Origin: Haliea sp040221975
Lineage (GTDB): Bacteria > Pseudomonadota > Gammaproteobacteria > Pseudomonadales > Halieaceae
NCBI GenBank assembly: GCA_040221975.1
Contig: JAVJWR010000019.1
Span: 62,001 to 126,000 of the forward strand
Length of the DNA stretch: 64,000 nt
Direction: 5' to 3'
Notes under the pieces: model-generated
Told to the model about the DNA's origin: nothing
Seen by the model: only the letters and a program-made list of their open reading frames with translations
Database searches by the model: none
In this document: piece by piece, positions 26,505 through 36,078 of the stretch
Position numbering within the stretch: the first letter of the stretch is position 1
Layout of the letters: the number at the start of each line of letters is the position of its first letter
Translations under genes and position numbers: made by a program

Positions 26505-27590
26505 ATGACTGTATCGATTCCGGGATTCCGCGGCCTGCCGCGTACGCTGCTGCAAAGGCTGCTGCTCACCCTGCTGCTGGTGCCCGCTGCCGTGGCGGCA
26601 GAGGTGGATTACCTGAGCTTTGCCACCGAGGACGAGGCCAACAGCACCGAGATTTTCCGGAAGGCGAGCCCGGCGGTGGTATTCGTGACCAACAAGGCCC
26701 TGCGCCGGGACATGTTTTCGCTCAACGTGCACGAGATTCCCCGCGGCTCCGGTAGCGGCTTTGTCTGGGATACCAGTGGTCTCATCGTCACCAACTACCA
26801 CGTCATCGCCGGCGCCCACCGCCTGACTGTCACCCTGCAGGACCAGAGTGAATTTGATGCCGAAGTGATCGGCGTGGCGCCGGAGAAGGACCTCGCCGTA
26901 CTGCGCATCGAGAACCCGCCGGCCGGCCTGATCAGGCTGCCGGTGGGCGATTCATCCGAGCTCAGTGTGGGACGCAAGGTGCTAGCCATTGGCAACCCCT
27001 TTGGCCTCGATACCACCCTCACCACCGGCGTGGTCAGCGCTCTCGGACGCGAGATTCGCGCCCCGGGCAACCGCACCATTCGCGGCGTAATCCAGACCGA
27101 TGCGGCGATCAATCCGGGCAATTCCGGTGGACCACTGCTGAACTCCCTGGGGCAACTGGTCGGCGTCAACACCGCCATCTACAGCCCCAGTGGTGCCAGT
27201 GCCGGCATCGGCTTTGCGATCCCGGTGAACACGGTAAGAGAAGTGGTGCCCCAGCTGATCAGCTACGGCCGCATGCTGCGGCCAATCATGGGCCTGGAAC
27301 TCGCCAGTGACCGCTGGATCCGCCGCTACCGAATCGAGGGCCTGCCGGTAGTCCGGGTCTTCCAGGGCCTGCCCGCGGAGCAGGCAGGCATTCGCGGGGC
27401 GTATCGCAACGCCCGCGGCGAAATCCTGCTCGGAGACATCATCGTCGCCGTCAATGGCAAGCCGGTGCGCAGCAATGACGATTACCTGAGCCTGCTGGAA
27501 GCCCAAAAACCGGGCGATGCGGTGACGGTGACCCTGCGCAATGGTGACCAGCAGCGGGTAGTCAGCGTCACCCTCACCGAGTCACAGTAG
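26505..27590 (+). CDS. DegS/HhoB-like S1C periplasmic serine protease
   Basis: A 361-residue trypsin-like protease with an N-terminal signal or anchor (LLQRLLLTLLLVPAAVAAEV), a catalytic triad H99 (TNYHVI), D129 (EKDLAVLRI), S207 (GNSGGPLL), and one C-terminal PDZ domain (about 275-355). A single PDZ is the DegS arrangement; DegP/DegQ have two. Whether the N-terminus is cleaved is unclear. It is coupled to the DUF1499 gene and ends 2 nt before the convergent SDR stop. Confidence 0.9.
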   Translation: MTVSIPGFRGLPRTLLQRLLLTLLLVPAAVAAEVDYLSFATEDEANSTEIFRKASPAVVFVTNKALRRDMFSLNVHEIPRGSGSGFVWDTSGLIVTNYHVIAGAHRLTVTLQDQSEFDAEVIGVAPEKDLAVLRIENPPAGLIRLPVGDSSELSVGRKVLAIGNPFGLDTTLTTGVVSALGREIRAPGNRTIRGVIQTDAAINPGNSGGPLLNSLGQLVGVNTAIYSPSGASAGIGFAIPVNTVREVVPQLISYGRMLRPIMGLELASDRWIRRYRIEGLPVVRVFQGLPAEQAGIRGAYRNARGEILLGDIIVAVNGKPVRSNDDYLSLLEAQKPGDAVTVTLRNGDQQRVVSVTLTESQ

Positions 27591-27592
27591 AC

Positions 27593-28342
27593 TCAGGACA
27601 GGGTGCCGCCGTCCACGCGGATGTCCTCGCCGGTGATGTGGACGCCGTCTTCCGAGGCCAGCAGGGCAATGACCCCCGCCATCACCTCAGGGCTCTTCGG
27701 ACCCGACAGCGAGGAAATACGCCCGATCAGCTCGAAATCCATGTTCGGGGGCCACTGGATATCCACCGTCATGCCGGTGTTGATGTCCCCCGGGCAGACA
27801 CAATTGGCGCGCACACCGCGCTTGGCGTATTCCACGGCGATACTGCGGGTCATGGCGAGCACTCCACCCTTGCTGGCGGAGTAGGCAGCGCCGCAGGGAA
27901 GACCGGCCAGGGCGGCCGTGGAGGCAGCGTTGACGATGCTGCCGCGGCTAGCCAGCAGGTGCGGCAGCACCTCGCGGCAGAGGATCATGGTGCCGGTCAA
28001 ATTGACGTCCAGAACACGCTGCCAGGCGCTGGTTTCGAGCGCGTCGGTGTCGTCGAAACGGAGGATTCCGGCCATGTTCACCAGTGCATACAGGCTCCCG
28101 AAGCGATCAACGCAGGCCGCTACCGCCGCCCGCACCTGCGCCTCGTCGGCGATGTCACACAGCTGCGCAGCAGCATCACCACCCTCCGCCGCGATCACGG
28201 CGAGGGTCTCATCCAGGCCCGCCTGGTTGACGTCCAGGCAGTAGATACTGCCACCCTCGGCGGCGATGCGCAGTGCCGCCGCCCGCCCGATGCCGCTGCC
28301 GGCGCCCGTCACCAGCACTACCTTGTCCGTGAATCGCTGCAT
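27593..28342 (-). CDS. Short-chain dehydrogenase/reductase
   Basis: A 249-residue classical SDR. TGAGSGIGRAAA is at residues 12-23, CLDVN follows strand 2 (acidic, NAD-type), VNMAG stands for NNAG, the serine lies in VNAASTAA, and the catalytic motif is YSASK. The end HITGEDIRVDGGTLS is typical of FabG-like/hydroxysteroid-type SDRs. It is divergent from the acyl-CoA dehydrogenase pair, separated by 228 bp in which no clear promoter was recognised. Confidence 0.85.
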   Translation of the reverse strand: MQRFTDKVVLVTGAGSGIGRAAALRIAAEGGSIYCLDVNQAGLDETLAVIAAEGGDAAAQLCDIADEAQVRAAVAACVDRFGSLYALVNMAGILRFDDTDALETSAWQRVLDVNLTGTMILCREVLPHLLASRGSIVNAASTAALAGLPCGAAYSASKGGVLAMTRSIAVEYAKRGVRANCVCPGDINTGMTVDIQWPPNMDFELIGRISSLSGPKSPEVMAGVIALLASEDGVHITGEDIRVDGGTLS

Positions 28343-28570
28343 CGCCCGGTTCCCTTTGATATTAACCAGCGCGGAGCATGACCACAGCGGGCGCGGTGGT
28401 CAACGCAGGCAGTACACGGCGCTGAACCCGACGCGAAAGATTGCCCGGGTAGCGCGGGTTTGCTGCTCTATACCAGGGCGGGATCTGGGCCGGTGTCAGC
28501 GGCAAAGGTCGTTGCTTCTGGCTCCGTGGCCATTACCCTTGGCAACCGGCCGCACAACAGGAGACAGCAC

Positions 28571-29779
28571 GTGGACGATCTGGACCAATTTCGCGAGGAG
28601 ACGCGGCAGTGGCTGGAGGCCAACTGCCCCCCCTCACAGCGCCAGCCCAATACTCCCGAGGAACAGTACTGGGGCGGCCGCCGCGGCCAGTTCGCCAGCG
28701 AAGACGCCCGGCTCTGGTTTGAGCGCATGCGCGATCGCGGCTGGACTGCGCCAGAGTGGCCGACTGCCTACGGCGGCGGCGGTCTCACCCCGCAACAGGG
28801 CCAGGTGCTGAAAGAAGAAATGAAGCGCATCCGTGCGCGCACCCCCCTGTACAGCCTGGGCCTGTGGATGCTGGGCCCGGCCCTGCTGGAGTACGGTACC
28901 GAGGAGCAGAAGCAGAAGCACCTGCGCGCCATCGTCGATGGCGAAGTACGCTGGTGCCAGGGCTATTCCGAGCCGGGCGCCGGCTCTGACCTCGCCAGCC
29001 TGCAGACCCGCGCGGAGGACAAGGACGACCATTTCCTGGTCAACGGCAGCAAGATCTGGACCACCGCCGCCGACAAGTCTGACTGGATCTTTTGCCTGGT
29101 GCGCACCGACCCGTCGGTAAAAAAGCAGGAAGGTATCAGCTTCCTCCTGATCGACATGGCCAGCCCCGGCGTCAGCACCACACCGATTGCGCTGATCAGC
29201 GGCGAGTCCGAATTCTGCCAGACCTTTTTCGACAATGTGGCGGTGCCCAGGGAGAACCTGGTCGGCGGCCTGAACAAGGGCTGGTCGGTCGCCAAGGCCC
29301 TGCTGGTGCACGAACGCAAGCTGATGGCAGAAATCGGCAGCGATTCACCGCGGCAGGAAGTGCCGCCGGTGCAGGCTGCGCGCGACTACCTGGAGTTTGT
29401 TGACGGGCGTATCGCCAACAGCCAGCTGCGCAGCGACCTGGTCAGCTTCGAAATGCGGATGCACGCCATCGCCCTGACCCACATGCGCGGTTTCGAGGAG
29501 CGCGCCCATGGCCTGCAAAGCACTGTCGGCCTGAGCATGAAGTACCTCGGCACCGAGGCGATCAAGGACAAGAACGAACTGCTGCTGGCCATCATGGGCA
29601 GCCGCGGTCTGGGCTGGGAAGGAACCGGATTCACCTCCGAGGAACTGGACACAACCCGTTCCTGGGCTGGCTCCAAGGCCATGACCATTGCCGGTGGTAC
29701 CACTGAGGTGCAGCTCAACGTGATCGCCCGCAACGTCCTGCAGTTGCCGCAGGCGCCGAAAGCCGCGACAGAATCCTGA
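28571..29779 (+). CDS. Acyl-CoA dehydrogenase (large, FadE type)
   Basis: A 402-residue flavoprotein. Motifs in order: FERMRDRGWTAPEWPTAYGG, the FAD/substrate loop CQGYSEPGAGSDLASLQT, KIWTTAADKSDW, and a C-terminal AGGTTEVQLNVIARN. The glutamate found in the YEGT position of medium-chain enzymes is glycine here, as in steroid-type FadE proteins where the base sits elsewhere. The GTG start has AGGAGA 8 bases upstream; a longer open frame lacks a site. It is followed after 10 nt by a second, divergent acyl-CoA dehydrogenase, the arrangement of alpha2-beta2 heterotetramers. Confidence 0.9.
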   Translation: MDDLDQFREETRQWLEANCPPSQRQPNTPEEQYWGGRRGQFASEDARLWFERMRDRGWTAPEWPTAYGGGGLTPQQGQVLKEEMKRIRARTPLYSLGLWMLGPALLEYGTEEQKQKHLRAIVDGEVRWCQGYSEPGAGSDLASLQTRAEDKDDHFLVNGSKIWTTAADKSDWIFCLVRTDPSVKKQEGISFLLIDMASPGVSTTPIALISGESEFCQTFFDNVAVPRENLVGGLNKGWSVAKALLVHERKLMAEIGSDSPRQEVPPVQAARDYLEFVDGRIANSQLRSDLVSFEMRMHAIALTHMRGFEERAHGLQSTVGLSMKYLGTEAIKDKNELLLAIMGSRGLGWEGTGFTSEELDTTRSWAGSKAMTIAGGTTEVQLNVIARNVLQLPQAPKAATES

Positions 29780-29789
29780 GGAAATCGAC

Positions 29790-30929
29790 ATGGCATTGGT
29801 ATTAAACGAAGAGCAGCGCCTGCTGGCCGAGACCGCGCGGGAATTCCTTGGAGAACACGCCCCCGTTGCCGCCCTGCGCACCCTGCGCGACAACCGCGAT
29901 GCAACCGGCTATAGCCAGGCGCTGTGGCGGCAAATGGCGGAACTGGGCTGGGCCAGCGTGATCCTGCCGGAAAGTTATGGCGGCCTGGAATTCGGCTTCA
30001 CCGGTATCGGCGTATTGCTGCAGGAAACCGGGCGCACCCTGACTGCATCGCCACTTTTTGCGACCACCGTGGTCGGCGCCTCTGCCATCCTGCTGGGGGG
30101 CACGGAGACGCAGCGGGAGGACTATTTGCCGCGGCTTGCGGCGGGTGAACTGACCCTGGCCCTGGCCCTGGAGGAAAGCCACCACCACCGCCCCTACCAC
30201 AATGCAACCCGCGCCGAGCTCAAGGGCGACAGCCTGCACCTCAACGGCGAGAAATGTTTCGTCCTCGATGGCCACTCGGCGGACCTGCTGCTGGTAGTGG
30301 CGCGGACCGCCGGTGAACCGGGCGACCGCGAAGGCCTGAGCGTAGTATTGGTGCCCCGGGACAGCGATGGTGTCGACTGTCAGCGGACGTTGATGGTCGA
30401 CAGCCGCAATGCCGCCAATATCCGCTTTGACAACGTTACCCTGCCTGCAAGCGCCATCCTCGGCGAGCCGGGTACTGCCGGCGACTGGCTGGACGCGGTG
30501 CTGGACCGGGGCCGCGTCGCGCTGGCGGCGGAAATGCTCGGCAGCACAGAAGAAGTCTTTGCCCGTACCGTGGCCTGGCTCAAGGAGCGGGTGCAGTTCG
30601 GGGTCCCCATCGGCTCCTTCCAGGCCCTGCAACACCGGGCTTCACGCCTGCAGGCGGAGCTGGAACTGGCCCGCTCGGTCGTGCTGCAGGCCCTGGCCAC
30701 GGTGGACGACAACCCGCAGCAACTGGCGCTGGTCGCAAGCCTGGCAAAGGCGCAGCTGAACGAGCTGGTCAAGCTCGCGACCAATGAGGCCGTGCAGCTG
30801 CACGGCGGTATCGGCGTTACCGATGAACTGGAAATCGGTTTCTTTCTGAAGCGGGCCCGTGTCACCATGCAAATCCTTGGCGATACCGGGTTTCACAAGG
30901 ATCGCTACGCCAGCCTCTGTGGCTACTGA
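29790..30929 (+). CDS. Acyl-CoA dehydrogenase (small partner)
   Basis: A 379-residue acyl-CoA dehydrogenase of a different subclass. ARTAREFLGEHAPV, the WASVILPESYGGLEFG region and the C-terminal EAVQLHGGIGVTDELEIGFF are present, but the SEPGAGSD loop of the large partner is replaced by EESHHHRPYHNATR, so it may not bind FAD or acyl-CoA in the usual way. Such degenerate partners pair with a canonical subunit in steroid side-chain degradation. A TGAGGA ribosome binding site precedes the ATG. Co-expression with the upstream gene is inferred from the 10-nt gap. Confidence 0.88.
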   Translation: MALVLNEEQRLLAETAREFLGEHAPVAALRTLRDNRDATGYSQALWRQMAELGWASVILPESYGGLEFGFTGIGVLLQETGRTLTASPLFATTVVGASAILLGGTETQREDYLPRLAAGELTLALALEESHHHRPYHNATRAELKGDSLHLNGEKCFVLDGHSADLLLVVARTAGEPGDREGLSVVLVPRDSDGVDCQRTLMVDSRNAANIRFDNVTLPASAILGEPGTAGDWLDAVLDRGRVALAAEMLGSTEEVFARTVAWLKERVQFGVPIGSFQALQHRASRLQAELELARSVVLQALATVDDNPQQLALVASLAKAQLNELVKLATNEAVQLHGGIGVTDELEIGFFLKRARVTMQILGDTGFHKDRYASLCGY

Positions 30930-30963
30930 CCTGCGACAACAATAACCCACACGGGAGAATGGT

Positions 30964-31326
30964 ATGGACAACAGCGACAAGATTGCCATGGTAGAACGCT
31001 ACGTGGAAGCCTTCGAACAGGGCGATGTAAACATTATCCGTGGCATGTATGCGGAAGACGGCGTGGTCGAGGATCCGGTCGGCACCGAACCGCACCGTGG
31101 CCTGGAGGCAATCTGCGCGTTCTATGCAGGCGCCCTGGGTGCCGGGGCCAAGCTGAAGCTGACAGGCCCCGCGCGCTGCGCCGGCAACGCCGTGGCGTTC
31201 CCCTTCCAGGTGCTGATGCCGGGAATGCAGATGGATGTCATCGACGTGTTTGAATTCAACGCCGACGGCAAGATCAGCAGCATGAAGGCCTACTGGGGAC
31301 CCGACAACATGCAGACCGAGAGCTGA
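30964..31326 (+). CDS. Steroid delta-isomerase (ketosteroid isomerase) family protein
   Basis: A 120-residue SnoaL/NTF2-fold protein. All three positions of the Comamonas ketosteroid isomerase active site are matched: Tyr13 (MVERYVEAF), Asp37 (VVEDPVGTEPHRG) and Asp94 (VIDVFEF), in the same order and spacing as Tyr14/Asp38/Asp99. This supports a 3-oxo-delta5 to delta4 steroid isomerase or a close relative rather than a generic SnoaL. GGGAG precedes the ATG, 34 nt after the second acyl-CoA dehydrogenase, so one operon is likely. Confidence 0.8.
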   Translation: MDNSDKIAMVERYVEAFEQGDVNIIRGMYAEDGVVEDPVGTEPHRGLEAICAFYAGALGAGAKLKLTGPARCAGNAVAFPFQVLMPGMQMDVIDVFEFNADGKISSMKAYWGPDNMQTES

Positions 31327-31360
31327 AAGCCCGCCCGCCGCCGGGAGTCCGCTGGAGGGC

Positions 31361-32413
31361 CTACTCCAGCGGCAGCACCTGCTCCCCCGGCGCCAGGCCC
31401 GATACGACTTCAGCGCGACCATCCGGCAGCTCCCGGCCCAGGCGCAGAAAACGGCGCTCGGGCCCTTCCGGCCCCGAGACACTGACCACCCACAGCTGAC
31501 CGACCCGGGCCAGCAGCGACGTCGGCACATACAGACGCTGCCCGGATCCCGCGGGCACCGAGACACGGGCGTACATGCCGGGCAGCAGGCGCTCATCGTA
31601 AGGCAGGCGAATCTTCACCTGAAAGCTGCGTGAACCGGGCTCGGCGGCCGGCACTATCTCCTCGATGGCGCCCTCTATATGAAGATCCAGTGCCGGCAGG
31701 CTCACCGGTATGGGCTGACCGATAGCCAGTGCCAGGGCCAGCTGTTCCCGCACCTGGGCTTCAACCCGCAGTGACAACGGGTTATACAGAGAGATCAGGC
31801 GCGAGCCGGGCGCGGCCGTGTCGCCGGGCTCGGCGAACCGGTCCACGACCCGGCCGTCAATGGGCGACTGGATGGATGCGTAGGCCAGCGCTGCCCGGGA
31901 CTCTGCCAACACCTGTTCGGCGCTCTGCAACTCCGCCTGCAGGGTATCGCGATTGGCCTGGGCTGCGTCCCTGTCCGCCACGGACAGCAGGCCACGCCCC
32001 TGCAGTTCCACTGCCCGCTGCAGATTGCGCTCGGCTTCGGTCAACCGCGCCCTGACTGCGGCGATCTGGTCGATGGCCTGCGCAACACGGGCCTCGAGAT
32101 CGGATTTTTCCAGCTCTACCAGGACCTGGCCTTCGCTGACCTGGTCACCGGAGCGTACATGGATCTTCTGAATCCGGGACATGATGCGCGACGATACAAT
32201 GGTGGCCTGCTTGGCCTCCACGGAACCGGCCACCGGCTCACTCACGGGCACCACCTCCGGTTCGACAAGGTAACCAGGCTCCGGCCCCACAGCCTGCTGT
32301 TCTTCCAGCCCCGGTGTCAGCCGCTCGCGGAACAGGCCCGCCATCCAGGCCACCAGCAGTACCAGAAGCACTACCGCGCCCAGAGCGGGCAGCCAGGTAC
32401 GCATTCTATTCAT
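31361..32413 (-). CDS. RND efflux periplasmic adaptor (membrane fusion protein)
   Basis: A 350-residue membrane-fusion protein with an N-terminal signal-anchor (WLPALGAVVLLVLLVAWMAG), a lipoyl/barrel-sandwich region split by a coiled coil (KIHVRSGDQVSEGQVLVELE, then an Ala/Glu/Gln-rich hairpin, then SIQSPIDGRVVDRFAEPGD), a beta-barrel and a membrane-proximal domain. The ATG at 32413 overlaps the permease stop by 8 nt. An upstream reading lies inside the permease gene. It should connect the RND permease to an outer-membrane channel that is not encoded here. Confidence 0.9.
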   Translation of the reverse strand: MNRMRTWLPALGAVVLLVLLVAWMAGLFRERLTPGLEEQQAVGPEPGYLVEPEVVPVSEPVAGSVEAKQATIVSSRIMSRIQKIHVRSGDQVSEGQVLVELEKSDLEARVAQAIDQIAAVRARLTEAERNLQRAVELQGRGLLSVADRDAAQANRDTLQAELQSAEQVLAESRAALAYASIQSPIDGRVVDRFAEPGDTAAPGSRLISLYNPLSLRVEAQVREQLALALAIGQPIPVSLPALDLHIEGAIEEIVPAAEPGSRSFQVKIRLPYDERLLPGMYARVSVPAGSGQRLYVPTSLLARVGQLWVVSVSGPEGPERRFLRLGRELPDGRAEVVSGLAPGEQVLPLE

Positions 32414-35400
32414 TGGCAACAGCCTCCTCGGCAGGTTTGTCAAAGACCAGCAGGTACACCACCGGCACCACCACCAGGGTCAACAGGGTGGATGCGACAA
32501 TGCCAAAAATGATGGCCAGGGCGAGGCCACTGAATACCGGGTCGAGAATGATGACCAGGTTGCCCAGCATGGTGGTACCAGCCGTCAACAGTACTGGTCG
32601 CATGCGCACATGCCCCGCCTCCAGCAGAGCCTCGGTCACACTGGCCCCACGGTCCCGGGCCTGGGTCACAAACTCCACCAGGATCAGCGAATTGCGCACC
32701 ACAATCCCCGCCAGCGCAATCATGCCGATCATCGCGGTGGCGGTGAACAGGACCGGATCCGGTGCCCCGGCCACCTCCCGCTCACCGATCAGGTTCAGCA
32801 ACCAGAAGCCCGGCATGATCCCTATCACCGTCAGTGGAATGGCGGCCATGATGATCAGGGACAGGGCCACCGACGCAGTCTGTATTCGCAGCACAAAGAA
32901 GATCGCCACCAGGGCGAAAGCAAAGGCCAGGCCCATGTCGCGGAAGACGTCGACGGTAATGCGCCACTCCCCTTCCCCGGTCCAGCGCACTTCGATATCG
33001 TCCGGCAGCTGCCAGCCGTCACCGCCGCCGGGGCTGAGAAAACTGCGTCCCTGCCACGCATTGGCGGTACCCGCGTCGCCGCCCCTGTCCGCCACCAGAT
33101 CAGCAATGACATCCGCCGGCGGGCGCCCGGACAGCTCCGCGGTAACATACACTACCGGACGCAGATCCTTGCGCTGGATGGCCTGTTCCGCGTCGCTACG
33201 CTGAAACTTTCCCAGCTCGCCCAGTGCCACCAGTGGTTGCGGCGCGGCATCCAGGCCCTGGGCGCTGCTGGCCTGGGTGATACCCGCCCTGCCCTTGACC
33301 TGCAGGCGCTCGAAGTCGTGCAGGGACACTCGCTGCTCGGGCGCCAGGCGCATCAACACCGGCAGCGGCAGCGCCTCGCCCGACAGCTGGAGGTGTCCCG
33401 CCACATATCCCCGATTGGCCATGGCGATAATCTGGTTGATATCGGTGGTGGAGACACCGGAGAGCGCCGCCTTGGTCTTGTCGGTAACAAAGCGCACACG
33501 CTGATGTGGATCCTCCACCGAGGTATCCACCTCCACCACATGCGCTTCGCGCTGCAACCGCTGCGCCAGGATCAGCGCTGCCTGCTGCTGGCTGACATAG
33601 GGGGTCAGCGTATCGCCATAGATTTCGGCGACCAGTGTGCTCATGACTGGCGGCCCCGGCGGTACCTCCACCACTTTCAGTCTTACCCCGTCGCCCTGCA
33701 GAGGTTCGAGCAACTCCCGAATGCGCAGCACCACCGCATGGGACTGGTGTTCGCGGTCGGCCTTGTCGACCAGAGTGATGCGCAGATCTGCGAGATACGG
33801 CGCCTGACGCTGGTAGTGGCGCCGCACCATGCCATTGAAGTCGATCGGGGACGGCTGGCCGACAAAGGCCGCCACCGCGCGCACCTCCGGCACTCGCAGC
33901 AACGCCTGCGAGACCCGCTGGCTGACTGCAGCGGTGTGCTCCAGAGTAGCGGACTCCGGCATATCCACCAGCACCTGCACCTCGTTCTTGTTGTCGTAGG
34001 GCAGCAGCTTCAGCGGTACCAGCCGGAACAGGGGCAGACTCGCCGCCAGCACGAACAGCACCACGACCACCCAAACCACAATTTTCGCCTTGCCGCGCCC
34101 GGCCAGTATCGGCCGCATCCAGCGGGCGTAGAGCCCGTCGGCGCGGGGATCGGCAGGAGCGCTGGTCAGGGCCTCCAGTTCGTCGCTGTCCACCGAGGGC
34201 AGGAACCGGCTGGCCAGCCAGGGCGTGACCATGAAGGCCACGGCAGTACTGCTGATCACCGCCACCGGCACGTTGAAAGCCATGGGGGCCATGTAGGGGC
34301 CCATCATGCCGGTAATGAATGCCAGCGGCAGGAACGCAAAGACAATGGTGAGGGTCGACATCAGCAGGGGAATGCGAATCTCTGCCATGGCGTCGACAAT
34401 ACGGCGGGCCCGCGGGCCCCGGCCCTCGGCAAAGTTGCGGGCGATATTGTCGACGCCGGTGATCGGGTCGTCCACCAGCAGTCCCAGGGACAGGATGAGG
34501 GCAAACAGGGTCACCCGATTGATGGTGTAGCCAAAGGCCATGTCCAGGGCCAGGGTGATGCCGTAGCAGATCGGTACCGCAAGGCCGACCACCAGACCTG
34601 CCCGCCAGCCCAGGAACACACTGATGAAGACCACCACGGTGACAATGGCAAAGCCCAGGCTGCTGGTGAGATTGTTGACCTTCTCGTCCGCGGTCTGGCC
34701 ATAGTCGCGCAGCACTTCCAGGTGCAGGTCAGCGGGCAACAGCTCCCGCTGCAACCGCGCCAGTTCCCCGTGTACCTGCTGGGCAACCCTGACCGCGTTG
34801 GTGCCGGGCTTCTTGGCCACATTCAGGGTGACCATGGGGTAGCGCTGGCCGCTGGTCACTGCTGCTCTCGATTCGCGCTCGGAGAACGCTATCCAGGTGT
34901 AGGCCGCGGGCTCCTCGGGACCGTCGACGATCCGCCCCACCTCCTGCAGGTATACCGGCGCGCCGTCGATCACATTGATCACCAGGCCGGGCAGGTCAGC
35001 GGGACTGCGCAGGGCGTCGCCGCTTTCCAGCAGGATCGATTCATTGTTGAACGACCAGCGACCTGCAGGCTGCAGCTGGTTGGATACCGTCAGCGCGGAT
35101 ACCACATCGGCGGCGGTGGTCCTGCGGGCGGCCAGCGCCTCCGGATCCAGCAGAATCTGCACCTGCCGCGCGCGCCCACCGGTCACCGTGACTTCGCCCG
35201 AGTCCGGTATCCGCTGCAGATGGGTGGAGAGCTCATCCGCCGTGCGTCGCAGGTCGTGGTCACTGTACCGCTCCGGGTTGCTGGACCACAGGGCCAGCAC
35301 CACGATCGCAACGTCATCCACTTCCACCGGGCGCAGATACCAGTCACTTACCACGGCGGGCATCTGCTGCTGGTTGGAGTACAGCTTGTTGTAGGTATTG

Positions 35401-35729
35401 AGCAGGGATTCTTCGCGATCCTCGCCCACAAAGAACGCCAGGGTGACCGCGGTGCGTCCGGGCGAGGTGGAGGAATAGACATGCTCCACCCCGGGGATCT
35501 GGGCCAGCAGCTTCTCCAGGGGGATGGCGACCTGGCGCTCGACCTGGCGGGCGTCCAGGCCGGGCGCCTCGACAAATACATCCACCACCGGCACCACGAT
35601 CTGCGGCTCTTCTTCACGCGGGGTGTACAGCAGCGAGATGAAACCGACCAGCAGGCCGACGAAGAACAGGGCCTTGGGCAGACCTCCACCGAGTGTGTAC
35701 GCGACCAGTCGATCCAGGGGATGTGTCAA
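32406..35729 (-). CDS. RND efflux permease (AcrB/MdtB-like)
   Basis: A 1107-residue RND permease, slightly longer than the common 1000-1050. An N-terminal helix (PKALFFVGLLVGFISLLYTP), two large periplasmic loops and two clusters of transmembrane helices are present. The proton-relay region contains LGLLVDDPITGVDNIARN, whose paired aspartates are typical of the family. Substrate class (drug, lipid or metal) is not readable from the sequence. It lies 10 nt downstream of the ArsR-type regulator and overlaps the adaptor gene. Confidence 0.92.
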   Translation of the reverse strand: MTHPLDRLVAYTLGGGLPKALFFVGLLVGFISLLYTPREEEPQIVVPVVDVFVEAPGLDARQVERQVAIPLEKLLAQIPGVEHVYSSTSPGRTAVTLAFFVGEDREESLLNTYNKLYSNQQQMPAVVSDWYLRPVEVDDVAIVVLALWSSNPERYSDHDLRRTADELSTHLQRIPDSGEVTVTGGRARQVQILLDPEALAARRTTAADVVSALTVSNQLQPAGRWSFNNESILLESGDALRSPADLPGLVINVIDGAPVYLQEVGRIVDGPEEPAAYTWIAFSERESRAAVTSGQRYPMVTLNVAKKPGTNAVRVAQQVHGELARLQRELLPADLHLEVLRDYGQTADEKVNNLTSSLGFAIVTVVVFISVFLGWRAGLVVGLAVPICYGITLALDMAFGYTINRVTLFALILSLGLLVDDPITGVDNIARNFAEGRGPRARRIVDAMAEIRIPLLMSTLTIVFAFLPLAFITGMMGPYMAPMAFNVPVAVISSTAVAFMVTPWLASRFLPSVDSDELEALTSAPADPRADGLYARWMRPILAGRGKAKIVVWVVVVLFVLAASLPLFRLVPLKLLPYDNKNEVQVLVDMPESATLEHTAAVSQRVSQALLRVPEVRAVAAFVGQPSPIDFNGMVRRHYQRQAPYLADLRITLVDKADREHQSHAVVLRIRELLEPLQGDGVRLKVVEVPPGPPVMSTLVAEIYGDTLTPYVSQQQAALILAQRLQREAHVVEVDTSVEDPHQRVRFVTDKTKAALSGVSTTDINQIIAMANRGYVAGHLQLSGEALPLPVLMRLAPEQRVSLHDFERLQVKGRAGITQASSAQGLDAAPQPLVALGELGKFQRSDAEQAIQRKDLRPVVYVTAELSGRPPADVIADLVADRGGDAGTANAWQGRSFLSPGGGDGWQLPDDIEVRWTGEGEWRITVDVFRDMGLAFAFALVAIFFVLRIQTASVALSLIIMAAIPLTVIGIMPGFWLLNLIGEREVAGAPDPVLFTATAMIGMIALAGIVVRNSLILVEFVTQARDRGASVTEALLEAGHVRMRPVLLTAGTTMLGNLVIILDPVFSGLALAIIFGIVASTLLTLVVVPVVYLLVFDKPAEEAVANE

Positions 35730-35739
35730 CGAACCACCC

Positions 35740-36042
35740 TCAGTCGGCGCAGTAAAGTGTGTGCAGCACGTGCAGGATAGCGGGCGCCTCGTCCCCTGCC
35801 AGCGCGTAGTAGATCAGCTGGCCGTCGCGGCGCGGGGTGACCAGGCCGGCCTCGCGCAGGCGCGCGAGATGCTGTGACAGGGCAGACTGGGACAATGCCA
35901 CGCTGGCGTTGAGTGCGCCCACGGATTGCTCTCCCTGCACCAGCGCGCAAAGGATCATGAGGCGCTTTTCATTGGCCAGTTGCTTGAGCAACTGCGCTGC
36001 TTCTCCAGCGCGAAGGGCCATGGCATCGGCGTCTATCATCAC
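35740..36042 (-). CDS. ArsR-family regulator with BigR/SqrR-like cysteine pair
   Basis: A 100-residue winged-helix repressor. KQLANEKRLMILCALVQGEQ and the recognition helix SQSALSQHLARLREAGLV are family features. It has exactly two cysteines, C32 in the helix start (MILCALV) and C98 near the end (HTLYCAD). Their separation of 66 residues equals that of C41/C107 in the persulfide sensor SqrR and the matching pair in BigR. It heads the ArsR-permease-adaptor operon and probably represses it through the AT-rich site upstream. Sensing of reactive sulfur is inferred from the cysteine pattern. Confidence 0.85.
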   Translation of the reverse strand: MMIDADAMALRAGEAAQLLKQLANEKRLMILCALVQGEQSVGALNASVALSQSALSQHLARLREAGLVTPRRDGQLIYYALAGDEAPAILHVLHTLYCAD

Positions 36043-36078
36043 TACTCCCTCTCTGTATGCCAGGCGAGTCGAAGGCCA

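Noticed and set aside
32610..35780. A 1056-codon open frame on the plus strand opposite the RND permease.
   Set aside because: His/Gln/Arg-rich antisense shadow of a well-supported permease, without recognisable domains or ribosome binding site.
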